64,000 bases of DNA. Origin: Thozetella sp. PMI_491 (taxonomy: Eukaryota > Ascomycota > Sordariomycetes > Chaetosphaeriales > Chaetosphaeriaceae). The position numbers and the translations under genes are program-made. Positions 35,672 through 45,525 of this stretch are shown here, one piece after another (positions within the stretch are counted from its first letter, which is position 1; every line of letters starts with the position of its first letter). The notes beneath the pieces are model-generated. The model was not told the origin of the DNA, did no database searches, and saw only the letters and a list, made by a program, of their open reading frames with translations. The stretch is from contig MU270094.1 in NCBI GenBank assembly GCA_021432635.1, positions 186,001 through 250,000 of the forward strand, given 5' to 3'.

Positions 35672-38600
35672 TCAGCTCTGCCACATGTACTCGCTAAGGT
35701 TCAAGAGCTTGTCGCTCATCTGTCTCTTAGCAGCCGCGGCGACGCCCCGTTCAGGGTCGTACAGCTGCTCACTGTAGCAGAGCTCAACCAGTGACTTGAG
35801 CTCGTCGTAGGTGAAACGGTTCGGGTCTTTGGTAGCTACTGCCCCGTCAGCCGGCGGGTTGGCGGCATCCTCCTGCGCCTTGGCGACGATGGCGTCGGGG
35901 CCTTTTTCGAACATCTCGAAAAAGGCCGCGGCGCGCGCAAGATCGACGCCGTCCTCAATGTTCTTGAGATTCTGCTGCAGTACGAGTATATTGAGCTGCA
36001 TGCGCCCGCATCCCTTGGCGTTCATGGCACCAACGCGCAGCGCATTGCTGATCAGGTAGCTGTTGATAAGCAGGCCGAGGCCAGTGCGGATAAAGGCGAC
36101 CTCGCGGTCGCGGAGGAAGCGCGCCGCCGTCTCATCGTAGGCGATCATCTCGCTGTTGAGCGAAAGGATCTCTGGGTCAGGCTCGCTGACCTCCTGGTCG
36201 AGGAGGTAGGGCGCCGTCTCAGGGGACAGAGCGATCTGAAGGGATAGGATGATGCGGCAGCGGACCTCCATGTGGAGAGTGAGCAGAGCCGTGGCCGCGA
36301 GCTCCTCGTACGAGGTGAGAAGGCTGTCGAAGGACCTGTTGTGTTGCACGTTAGCGCCGCTCTAATGCCCTCCGCGGGACGCAAGGCTCGGGAATGGAGA
36401 ATTACTTACTGTACAGTTTCTTGGGTCATCGGGATACAGACGGGTCCCTGATCACCAGCAGCCTTGCTCGGGTCGTTCAGCAGGGTCCAGCGCTTCTTCT
36501 CGGGCTTGGCCAATGCCGACCGCGACGAGTCGGTCTCCGTCTTGGTGATGTGGCGCAAGGCTGACACCTTGACCGAGAGCCACTTCATGCTGGTGTACAG
36601 CAAGCAGAGCGACGAGATGGTATCCCTGTCCTGGATGATGTCACTGGGCTCGAGCTTCTTCTCATTGGACTGTATGATTAAGAGGGCAACCTCCTTCTCG
36701 AGCAGCTCAAAGTCCAAAGACTCGGCGGTCCACAGCTTCTGCATGACCTCGTGAACCTCGCCTGGATCGAGGGCCATGGACGCAGCCGCTTTGAGGACCT
36801 GTTGCTCCGACGACTCTTCTTGGGCCTTGGTGACCAGGGCCTTGTACCAGCTAAAGCAGCGGTCGTAGTAACGAAGCATCTGGGTGATAATGAGAGAGCT
36901 AAGGGCTTGGTCGTGGGGGATGGTGCCGAGCATGCGGCAAAAAGCCGTGATGACGGTGAAGAAGGCAGTCGCGCCCTTGAAGACGGGGCGTTTCGCCACC
37001 ATACTCCAGTCCGCATCTTGCTGGAAGGCGTCGGCCTCGCCGAAGACGGTCTCGCAGAGCTTGCTCAGGGTCTCGTCTAACTGGGGCTGGAACACGTTGA
37101 CCAGGAAATTGTCGAGGAAAGATGTTAGCGTGCTTGTGGCGAGGTCGGATCCTGGAGGTACGATGTTCTTGAGACGCTGCAAGAACACCAAGGTCGGGGG
37201 GAGTAGAAGGCTCATGTTGAAGACGCTGGGCTCGACCAGCGACTTGTAGCTGCCGCTATTCTGCTGCGATCCATAGGCAGCTCCCACGCTCTTCCTGGCC
37301 TCCGACCGCGCGCCGATGAGGGCCGCCTTCTTGCTGTCGGCCCCCTTGCGCGAGCCCGTGGTCAAGCCGGGCACGGCTGCGCGGATGATGTTGTCGAGCG
37401 CCTCGTACTCAGTGGCCATCTCCACGGACTTCGGGTCCGTGTCGGCGAACTTGAACAGCTTCTCCCGCGCAGAATCGCCCTTCCCGCTGGCGGCCGCTCC
37501 AAATCGGTTCGTGGAGCTAAACTGATACACATCGGCATCGGTAGTGACGTAGTTGTGGAGGAGAGAGCGGATCTCGTTCTGGTAGAGGTTCCAGAGCTCC
37601 TTGAAGCTCCCGAGGAGAGCGATGTTGTTGCCTGCGCCTTCCCGGCGAATGAGGCCCTTGATGGACTCATGGAAGATGCGGTGGCCCTCAGCGATGGCCT
37701 CAAACTTGCCAAATAGAGCCCAGAGCAGATCGTAGATGACGTCGGCCCGCATCTGGGTCTCTCGATTGCCGTAGATATGCAGGCCATGTGAGCCATTGGA
37801 GCCTCCACGCAGCGAGCTCGGGTGCTTCTGGTCGACATCATTGATGGTATCGTTGACGATGCCGAAGAGCTCGACAGGCAGCCTTTGCTTCAGCGTGTCA
37901 ACGGCAGATTCTAGGCGGCCCAGCTTGTTGAGCGCCTCGACAAGTAGGGTGACGTAGTAGAATGTGTCGGCCTCTGGATTCTTCTGGGGGTCCTCAGTAA
38001 CGGCGCTATCCAGCTCAAGCCCGTCGAGGACGACTTGGAAGGGCACGACGGAGGCCACGTCGCCATACGACTCTTTGAAGGCGCCCTGGCTCTTGGCAAG
38101 GTTCTGCCACCGCTCCTGGCAGTACGGAGATTTGAGATAAAGGTGCTCATGCAGCTCCTCCACAAGTATGTCCTCTAGGGCGGTCTCCTGGTTTGCCAGG
38201 TACGTACGAATGTCGCTCAAGGCCCCGATCTCGTCCAGCTCGGGCTTCCTCAGCTTGCGCAGGGCGTTCTGGAAGAACTCGACGGCCGTGAGGAAACGCT
38301 TCTCAGATATTCTCGCTTCCAACTGGTCGGGGACCCCAACAAGCTCCTGGATCTCGTTCAAGGTCTGCAAGGCAGTTCCGTACATCTGGGATTCGGCGTA
38401 GAGCTTCTTTAGTTCGGGGTCTGTGGCGGTCAGCGACGCCTTGGAGGTGGCAAGCGACTCCTTCAGGGCGCGGAGACGCTTCTGGGAGGCTTGGATGCTG
38501 CCCTGAATCTTATGGAAGGTTCCGATCGAGCTATTGAATCCCTGGTGGTAGTCGTGCACGATGTTCTTGAGGGCCGTTTGCAGGGTCTGGTGGGTGCGCT

Positions 38601-39042
38601 GGAAGTCGCGGTACTCGTGGGCACGGCCGACGGAGCTGTTGTCGAGAAGCTGGAGGGCGAGCTGGACAACGTTGCAGTCAGACTCCAGGAGGCCCGGCCA
38701 GTCCCTCTTGATGTGGTCGAGAACCTGGTTGAGCTCGCGCTCGGCGCTCGTCTCGTAGCCGCGCTGCGCTCGCGGAGGTGGCAGGTTGCGGCCCATGGGG
38801 GGTCGTGGGTTCAGATTCTGGTTTTGCGGAGGGGGAGGGGAGGCATAGCGCTCGCTGCCGGCGCCAGCGCCGCCATATCCATCGCCGTATGGGTCGTAGT
38901 CGTCGTCCCGCTGCTGCGAGGGCGGCGGCGGTCGCGATTGCTGAAATGGCTGGGGTCGTTCTCGCTCCTGCCGCACGGGTTCGGGTCGCCCAAAGCCGCC
39001 ATAGCCGCCGTTGCGGTACGACTGGCCGTAGCGGCCCGACAT
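35672..39042 (-). CDS. sec8: Exocyst complex component Sec8
   Basis: Large subunit of the exocyst, the octameric tether that docks secretory vesicles at growth sites such as hyphal tips. Two exons, 36410-39042 and 35672-36335, are separated by a 74-bp intron (GTAAGT to AACAG), giving 1098 residues. I take the ATG at 39042 (MSGRYGQSYRNGGYGGFGR) because this Gly/Tyr/Arg-rich start is typical for fungal Sec8. The disordered N-terminus rich in Pro/Gln is followed by the coiled-coil Sec8 domain from about residue 120 (ERELNQVLDHIKRDWPGLL), with KIQGSIQASQKRL and helical text to the end. The same frame stays open upstream to another ATG at 39561, which would add 173 residues (1271 total); see findings. 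The C-terminal exon carries FDSLLTSYEELAATALLTL and ends in SEYMWQS. Confidence 0.94.
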
Positions 39043-39561
39043 TGTGGCAGACTGCGACCTCCTTCTCGGCTCTTTGGTGCTGGGATTCGATGCAGGGCTT
39101 GCAATGGTGGTGATATGGTCGCTGCGTGGCTCGCTGCTACGTGCTTCGTCTTGGTGGTTGCTGCGGGCCGGAACGTTCTCCGTGCAGAGAGCCTCTTGCG
39201 ATGGTGTTTCGGAAGCGCGCCCCACCGATGCTGCATGGGGCGGCGGCCTGCAGGGGGTATCCTCGGGGGTTGGGGTAGCTAGGTCCCCACTATAAATCAC
39301 TGTCGAGGCGCCCTCTGAGTCCCTGTATGAAGCTGCGCCCGAAGCCCAGGGCGTCTCTCCGAGCAGCTCGTAGTCCTCGTTGTCGGATTGGTGGCCGCGG
39401 TCTAGGTTCTCGAATTCTGACTCCCCCCAAAATTCGGTTTCTGCAGGAACCTCCTCCTTCGTGTCTCTTCCCAGGCTGTAGATCAGGAGCCCAGGAGCTC
39501 GAATCTGATCCGAGAAGCGGCCCTGGCTCGCGAACCGGTTTCTCTGGCGGGCGCTAGCCAT
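39043..39561 (-). other. In-frame upstream extension of the Sec8 frame
   Basis: 173 codons without a stop, starting with a true ATG at 39561 and continuous with Sec8. The predicted peptide is acidic and hydrophilic, with Ser, Glu, Asp and Pro (for example FWGESEFENLDRGHQSDNED and ATPTPEDTPC). It may be an alternative N-terminus of Sec8, or an open 5' UTR. Nothing in it identifies a domain. Confidence 0.45.
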
Positions 39562-40069
39562 GACGATGAATGGTGGGGACTCGGAAATCCCCAGCCTTGC
39601 AAATATCGCTCGGCGGTTGGCTGAGAAGAGTTAAGCGAGAATTAGCGTGGCGTCTCTGTACCAATCAACGAGTAAACACTTCCAGGGCCGTGCACCGGAC
39701 TAAGTCAGTCAGCCTGGTGCTATCGTGCCCGTGTAAGCTGGCCGGATGGAGAGAGCGAAAGGTGGTGGTAGTTTAGAAGAACGACGGTACTGCTCAAACA
39801 CGCGTTGTGAAAATCGTGAAAGGTTCAATTTGAAATCCTTTTAACACCATTGAAATTTTCATTACTGCCGCCTTAACGATTTCCAGGGCGGCCTGTGCTT
39901 AACGGTAAGGCATGCAGCCCAGGCTAGAACGATGACATCGTCACCTCGGCACACCACACTTTGCACATTTGGATCTTGATCATAGAGTCATTTCATTGAA
40001 GAGCCTTGTATGACTCCCGTAACTATATACGACATGCGCAAGGTAGTCTAAACATTAACAGATGATTAA
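39562..40069. other. Intergenic region, Sec8 promoter and phosphatase 3' end
   Basis: About 0.5 kb between the Sec8 open frame and the phosphatase stop codon, both minus. It is somewhat AT-richer than its neighbours, as near 39800-39860 and 40020-40075. No gene is recognised. Confidence 0.5.
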
Positions 40070-41910
40070 TTAATAAGGAGGAATGATCTGGAGCCAAGGG
40101 CTGCTCAGGTCAGTGTAGAAGCTAGCCCCCTTGACCGTGGTCGGCGCGCCGGCCAAGGTGACATTGCAGTTGGTTGCCCAGTTGCCCTGTACGGCATACT
40201 TCTTCGCCACGTAATCCGCATAGTCGCTCAGCAAGCACGAAGAGCCCGGGCCGTTCTTGCACGAAGGCACTGGGTAGACGGCGTCGTTAAGGCGGATGCG
40301 GAGGTAGGTGGCATTGTACGAGCCGGCATCGCGGCGCACGATGGACGGGGTGGCCGTCGGGCAGATCGTCGTGGTGACCGTGGTACCAATAGTGATGGGG
40401 CTGCCGGGCTCGTCCGTGACGGTAGCAGTCGAAGACAGGCTAGCGCTACGGGTCGAGGTAGCGAGGGTAGTGTTGTTGCCGGGCCGGCCAGTGGAGATGC
40501 TGGACGCCGATGACGAGGGACGCCCGGTGCTGGTGCCATTACCGTGCGGCACCGACGCCGACGTCGACGTCGAGCTGTTGGAGCTACCGGACACGATGCA
40601 GTTCAGCCTCTCGAACGCCACGGTGCCGCGCATGCTGATGAAGCGCGACGCCATGAAGAGCCGGTTATCGTCCCGGGAGAACGGGTCGAGCGGCGCCTGC
40701 TCGTCAAAGATGCCCATGGCGGTGGCGAGCTCTGTGATCTGGCCGTCGTTCAGGAACGAGGAGACCAGGCGCGGAAGCTCAAACGAGGAGCCATCAGCAT
40801 TAGTGCCGTTGATACCCGGGCCCTGCTGGAGGACACCGACGAGGGCATTGAGGTACGGCGTCATCATCTTGGCAGGGAGGTCGGTCCCGGCACCTACGCC
40901 GTACCAGTACCGCAAGTCGTTGTAGTACTCATAGTCCTTGAGCTCGTCGTCGGTCCAGACGCCGCACCACGGCGACAGGCGGCCGGTGATCTGACTCTCG
41001 AAGCCGCACAGGTAGGGCATCTGGAGGATGTCGTTGTCGGTGAAGGTGAGGTTGCCCGACACCATCGCCTGAAGACGGCTCTTGATGGGAGCGAGAAAGA
41101 CGCTAGTCCAGTTGGCTTGCTGAGTGGCGCCCTCAGTATCCTTGAAGTTGGGGCACATGTCAGAAGGCGCAAGGGAGTCGCCCACACCGGCGGCGAAGTT
41201 CTTGGACGTAACCGAGACGACGTTGCCTAGCGTCGACGCAGCAGGGCCCAGGAAACCCCGGACAAACATGGAGGCCGTCTGTAGGACGCGGGTGTAGTTG
41301 TTAGACCAGACAAAGAAGTCGTCGCCTTCGTTGTATAGCTGGGGATACCGGGTCCGGAGGGTGTAGCCGAAGTCATACGACTCCTTGTACCCAGTCGGGC
41401 TCTCCATGGCAATCTGGAGCGACGGGTTCGTCAGGACCGTCCTCCATTCCGGGAGAAAGGACAGGCTTCCAGAGGCGGTATAGCCGTTCTTGGGATCGAA
41501 CTAGAGACGGCGGGATGTTAAACAACCGTTCACTTCACAGGTGATGGCCGTTACGGAACACTAACTCGGGTCTGCATGTCCACCCATCCGTTGTAGGCTC
41601 CCTGGTCCGGGTAGCGGGAGCCATGCCGGCTGACGGTCGCGACCTGGTCAACGTAGCAGTTCTCCGGCACCTCAGGATCGATGTTGTTGACATTGGGGCC
41701 TGCTCGGTGTTAGTAGTCCGAAGGAGAGCGTTATGCGGGAGAGGCCCAAGTACCTGCGAAATAAGGGCCGTTGGCCCCGAGCCACTGGAGGGGGTTGACG
41801 GCAGATCCGCTCGAGGGGAAGTTGATGTCCTGCGCCGGGGCCAGGACCTGGGCGGCAGCGAGCGCAGGCCCGACCAGGGCCAGAGACCTGAGGGTCCGGG
41901 AGACAGGCAT
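40070..41910 (-). CDS. Secreted histidine acid phosphatase (phytase-like)
   Basis: Branch-2 histidine phosphatase that would release phosphate from organic esters outside the cell. Three exons: 41754-41910, 41566-41699 and 40070-41500 (introns 54 and 65 bp), giving 573 residues. An N-terminal signal peptide is visible (MPVSRTLRSLALVGPALAAA, cleavage probably near residue 20). The catalytic motif RHGSRYP is at residues 77-83, with the conserved YTRVLQTASMFVRGFLG further on, Cys residues for disulfides (PMC-type, YLCGFE, SPWCGVW) and NxT/NxS glycosylation sites. Where the family has the HD motif, this protein reads FLNDGQ (N348-D349). A Ser/Thr-rich stretch at about 402-475 looks O-glycosylated. 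No clear GPI tail follows. It shares a divergent promoter with rai1 that holds CACGTGGG sites. Acid phosphatase is more likely than true phytase, but the substrate is unknown. Confidence 0.9.
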
Positions 41911-42066
41911 TATGGGTGTGGGGGGGTATTACGATTCGCGGAATAACGAATGGACGCTCGAAGGCGAAGACACCTTGCGGCAGAAGGGCGAGGGCGAAGA
42001 GACTCTAGGAGGCGCTTGACTGCCAGAACTCACGAACGCGTCGTACCCGCGCCGGGGCGATCGCCC

Positions 42067-42072
42067 TATATA
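42067..42072 (-). promoter_or_regulatory. TATA box of the acid phosphatase gene
   Basis: TATATA lies 157 bp upstream of the ATG at 41910, in the sequence GCAGTATATAGGGC on the minus strand. The position suits a fungal TATA promoter with a leader of roughly 60-120 nt, which is typical of strongly regulated genes. Confidence 0.5.
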
Positions 42073-42311
42073 CTGCACTCACATATTCGCGACTATCCAG
42101 CACCAGACCGTTGTCACGGTCGTATTAACAGATCGGATCATGGAGGTGTGGAGCAGAGCTCCCCGTATGCTGCTCTAGCGTTACCAACATGTTGGGCTGC
42201 GGTCGACGGCCTCAAGCTTCTTTCCCGAATCAGGGTGGTCCGGGATGACTGCAATTGAAAGAGACGCGCACACCCCCCGGCGGCATGCAGGTTCACACAC
42301 TGGCGAGCCGG

Positions 42312-42319
42312 CACGTGGG
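42312..42319 (+). promoter_or_regulatory. CACGTGGG Pho4/NUC-1-type site
   Basis: CACGTGGG matches the high-affinity Pho4 site of yeast; the Neurospora orthologue NUC-1 also binds CACGTG. It lies 402 bp upstream of the acid phosphatase ATG, fitting phosphate-starvation control. Binding is inferred, not shown. Confidence 0.5.
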
Positions 42320-42538
42320 AAAAGCGAACGTGGATAGTTGCTGGACTGCTCAAGAGGGGCTCGGTATCGGAGCAGCAAGCCTGAGCTATCGGTAAGGAAA
42401 CTGCCACGGGCCGGAGATTGGCTTCCAGTTGGGACCTGGTTTCCTATATTGACGTGGGCCTTGTCCACAATGCAAATCTTCTAAGTCAGGTGTGGTCAGG
42501 CTAGCACAGGTGCAGCCCTGCTGCTACTGGTGGAATTG

Positions 42539-42555
42539 CCCCCCCCCCCCCCCCC
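42539..42555. repeat. Homopolymer run of 17 C
   Basis: Seventeen consecutive C on the plus strand in the divergent promoter, 35 bp from the CACGTG palindrome. Read directly. Confidence 0.85.
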
Positions 42556-42589
42556 ACCCATGTCAGGGTGCTTGAAAGTTTGTTGATCG

Positions 42590-42605
42590 CAGCCCACGTG
42601 GGCTG
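42590..42605. promoter_or_regulatory. 16-bp palindrome with CACGTGGG in both directions
   Basis: CAGCCCACGTGGGCTG is a perfect inverted repeat with a CACGTG core at 42595-42600, so CACGTGGG can be read on both strands. It lies 685 bp from the phosphatase ATG and 473 bp from the rai1 ATG. A bHLH factor such as Pho4/NUC-1 is the likely binder. Confidence 0.5.
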
Positions 42606-43067
42606 TCCGCCGAGGGGCACGAAAAATGGTGCAGAGCATAGCTAGTAGCTATGTCATGCAAATGCGAAAGAGGCGATGCTCGATTTGGGGGCCTAGATGA
42701 TTTTGCTGTTTTGGCGCGCCGACTAAGAAAAAAGCGGCGCGTTGTAGAAGTAAAAGTTCAGTGGGGCAGGCTCAGGAACCATCGGGCAGTGGCCACCGGC
42801 AGGAGTAGCAGCAGTAGCGATCAACTGCAGGAGGAGCGCACGTTAGATCACGCCCGTGCACCTGCCAACCGGTACCAGGCGGCTGGGCGGCTCCAGCCAG
42901 GATCCCGCCCGCATCCCACAAGCGTTGGTCTCATTCATCCCTTGCCCCGGCTGGGAAAGTGTCGTATGAACCGCATTGGGCGTTCTCTGAGAAGCCTCTC
43001 CCCCACGAGACCCAGCTGCTATCGATCCGAGAAATCCGGGTCTGCTTGCAGACACACGTGTAGAAGA

Positions 43068-44773
43068 ATGAGCGGAGCCACCTTTGCCATCCACCCCGTG
43101 GCCCGCTTCAACGGCGAGAGTGAGCCCGTCAAGAGGCCCAAGGTAGACGCGCACAAGCCTTGTCCCCGGCTAGCCACTGCTGTTCTTTCGCTCTCCATGT
43201 CGGCAAGCTCACAAACATGCACAGGAGTTTGCCTGTTTCTCCTACGATCAACAGCACAAGTTCCACCTAGGAGATCGGTCCCTCAAGTGGTACTATCCAC
43301 CAGCCCCCTTGGTCGGCGCCGACCTGTCCCTCGGCTACGAGACCTTCGTCAAGCACGATGACAGTGCGGACGAGCATCTCGATAGCTTGCTTAGAACCAT
43401 CATGGGCCATGAAAAGGAGGAGGGCGAGCCTATCGACGCTCACATCGTCACTTGGAGAGGGATGATGACCAAGGTCAGAAAGCGAGAGACTAGGACGAGG
43501 GTGTGCCGCTAGACCCCTTTGCTAACACCACCGGCTAGATCATGGCGGCACCCTATGAGGATCGAGACGGGTACGGCTCCGCGATCCAGCGTTTCCCGCA
43601 CCCCTTCTGACGCGTTTGCGCATGCAACCAGCTTCGAGATGAATGCTACCCTGTATCGTGTGCGCATATGCTCCCCAGCTACTTACCTGGCCAGATCAGG
43701 CTAACCTCTCGTCAAAGGATTGCATGTAAGCTCCCAGGTCTCAAGGTCGGTGTCTGGAGCCGCCGCTAACCATCCTAAAAGCTTCATCGAGGAGAACCAC
43801 GAGTATAAGCAGCTCTGCAACAAGGAACAGGCTGCCCAGCCATGGAGGGGTCCCATCCCGCAGGAGGTGATGCAATTCTGGGGTACCTCTTTCTTCCCCC
43901 TCCCCTTCTTACCTCGGCGACAGGAACTGACGGCAGCATTGTAAGGCTACAAATTTGAAACCCTCTCTACTCTCCCCGCACCCTGGTCTGAGACCGATCG
44001 GGACTTCATCGAAAACCGCGACCAGCACGTTGTGAACAACAAAGAGCAGTACTGTTCGGTAGTCCGGACGGGCATAGGCAAGACCATACTATGTCTCGGC
44101 GGCGAAGTTGACGCCAGTAAGTCCCCACTCCTCCAATGTCCTTGGTCTCGGTCCTGCTGTCGTCGCAGGACGTGAAAAATGGATAGGCCTGACCTCACTG
44201 GACCTCTAGTATGGGACTCTAAGCCGGCCGCCCCTGGGGCGCCGATCAACTGGGTCGAACTCAAGACCACGGCCGATATCCGATCCGACCGGGACATGGA
44301 CAACTTTGAGCGAAAGCTACTCAAGTTCTGGATCCAGTCCTTCCTCCTCGGCGTGCCTAAGATCATCGTTGGGTTCCGGTCACGAGACGGCTTGCTTGTC
44401 AGGGTCCAGGAGATCGAGACCCACACCATCCCGCAGACGGTTCAGCGAAGAGGTCGGGCGGGTTGGAATGGCAACACATGCATTAATTTTGCCAGTGCCT
44501 TTCTTGACTGTGAGCAGACCCCTTCCTACCCAAGTGCTGTTACTAGTGCCGCTGCACGATGCTCAGTTGCTTCGGCTGCTAACGACATGTCCAGGGCTAA
44601 GGCAGACAATCAATGACGAGGGCGTGTGGCGCATTAGGAGGCGGCCACGCTCGCCGCAGATCGAGGTGTTCAAGGTCGAGGAAGTGGGACATGGGAGCAT
44701 CATGGTGGAGGAGTTCCTAAACTGGCGCATCAAGCTGTCCTTGAGCCAAGCGCAGCCGCCACCCGAAGTTTGA
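43068..44773 (+). CDS. rai1: Rai1/DXO RNA 5'-end quality-control enzyme
   Basis: Partner of the nuclear exonuclease Rat1/Xrn2 that removes incomplete caps (pyrophosphohydrolase and decapping activity) so that defective RNAs can be degraded. Nine exons: 43068-43142, 43225-43473, 43539-43570, 43632-43659, 43718-43725, 43782-43882, 43946-44116, 44210-44509 and 44595-44773, all in phase, giving 380 residues, the family size. Seen: EFACFSYDQQHKFHLGDRSL near residue 26, HIVTWRGMMTK at the end of exon 2, then the conserved YEDRDGFEMNATL run, which appears only when the short exons 3-5 are joined. The metal-binding motifs GGEVDA (E218, D220) and WVELKT (E238, K240) are intact, followed by KFWIQSFLLGVPKIIVGFR. 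The ATG has A at -3. Divergent from the acid phosphatase and convergent with vps1. Confidence 0.95.
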
Positions 44774-45525
44774 GGGATATATCGATAGTTGGGCAAATAT
44801 GCGCACATCGTTGGAATGATACCCTTGGAGCGGTCTTTTCAATTTCTTAATGGAAAGGAAACGAAAGGGGGAAGGAGTTCGCTGCTTCGCAGAAACAGGT
44901 CGCGCAAGTGTTCTGATACAGAACCGGATATTGCGTATAGCTAATGCTACTACAAGGAGCAATTGCCGACGGTATAGTGAGCAGGTGCAAATTATTCTAT
45001 TTCGCCTCCCAGCCCAACGTTTTGACTCCTGCTGTGCTCTGCTCTGGAAAGGGGCTTGCTAGTGTGTTGTGTTCGACTCTTCATGCTACATACATACTCA
45101 TGCATCTCCTTGGCTGCCCTCCATACATCCCCGAGCCACACACGCCGTCCTGACAGTTCGTTAGGTCAACAAGCCAACACCGTTGCGTGTTATTGTGGGT
45201 TGCTGCTGCCACGGGTGCTCCCTGTCCGGGGAGAGGTATTCGTCTGTCTTATATTCCGCCGCTCTACCCGTGGTATCGAAAAGAAGGGAAGGAAAGAAAA
45301 GTGATATAAGGGAGTCACCGGTGTGATGACCCCCTTCCCTCCTCTAGGGTGGCAAGAACAAGTGAGCAACGCGCCGAGAGATCGCCGCCTCCCTCCCCCT
45401 TCCTCTCACCTTGCAGCTAAACTCCTGTAGAAAGTAGGACGGGTGTCTGTCTTGGGGACCTCGACGGTCCTGAAGGGCCAACCGCCAGTGCGTTCAGTGC
45501 GTTCAGTGCGGTCGCACGTGTCTCA
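44774..45525. other. Convergent 3' region, rai1 and vps1
   Basis: About 750 bp between the stop codons of rai1 and vps1. It has a short direct repeat GTTCAGTGC near 45492-45512. I see no gene; both 3' UTRs are expected here. Confidence 0.5.

Larger units (their letters stand above)
41911..43067. promoter_or_regulatory. Divergent promoter of acid phosphatase and rai1
   Basis: 1.16 kb between the two divergent start codons. It holds a TATATA box 157 bp upstream of the phosphatase ATG, two CACGTGGG sites (42312 and 42595) and a 17-nt C run. No gene is recognised inside it. Confidence 0.7.

Noticed and set aside
38491-39282. 263-codon frame antisense to Sec8
   Set aside because: Antisense shadow over the Pro/Gln-rich and coiled-coil part of Sec8.
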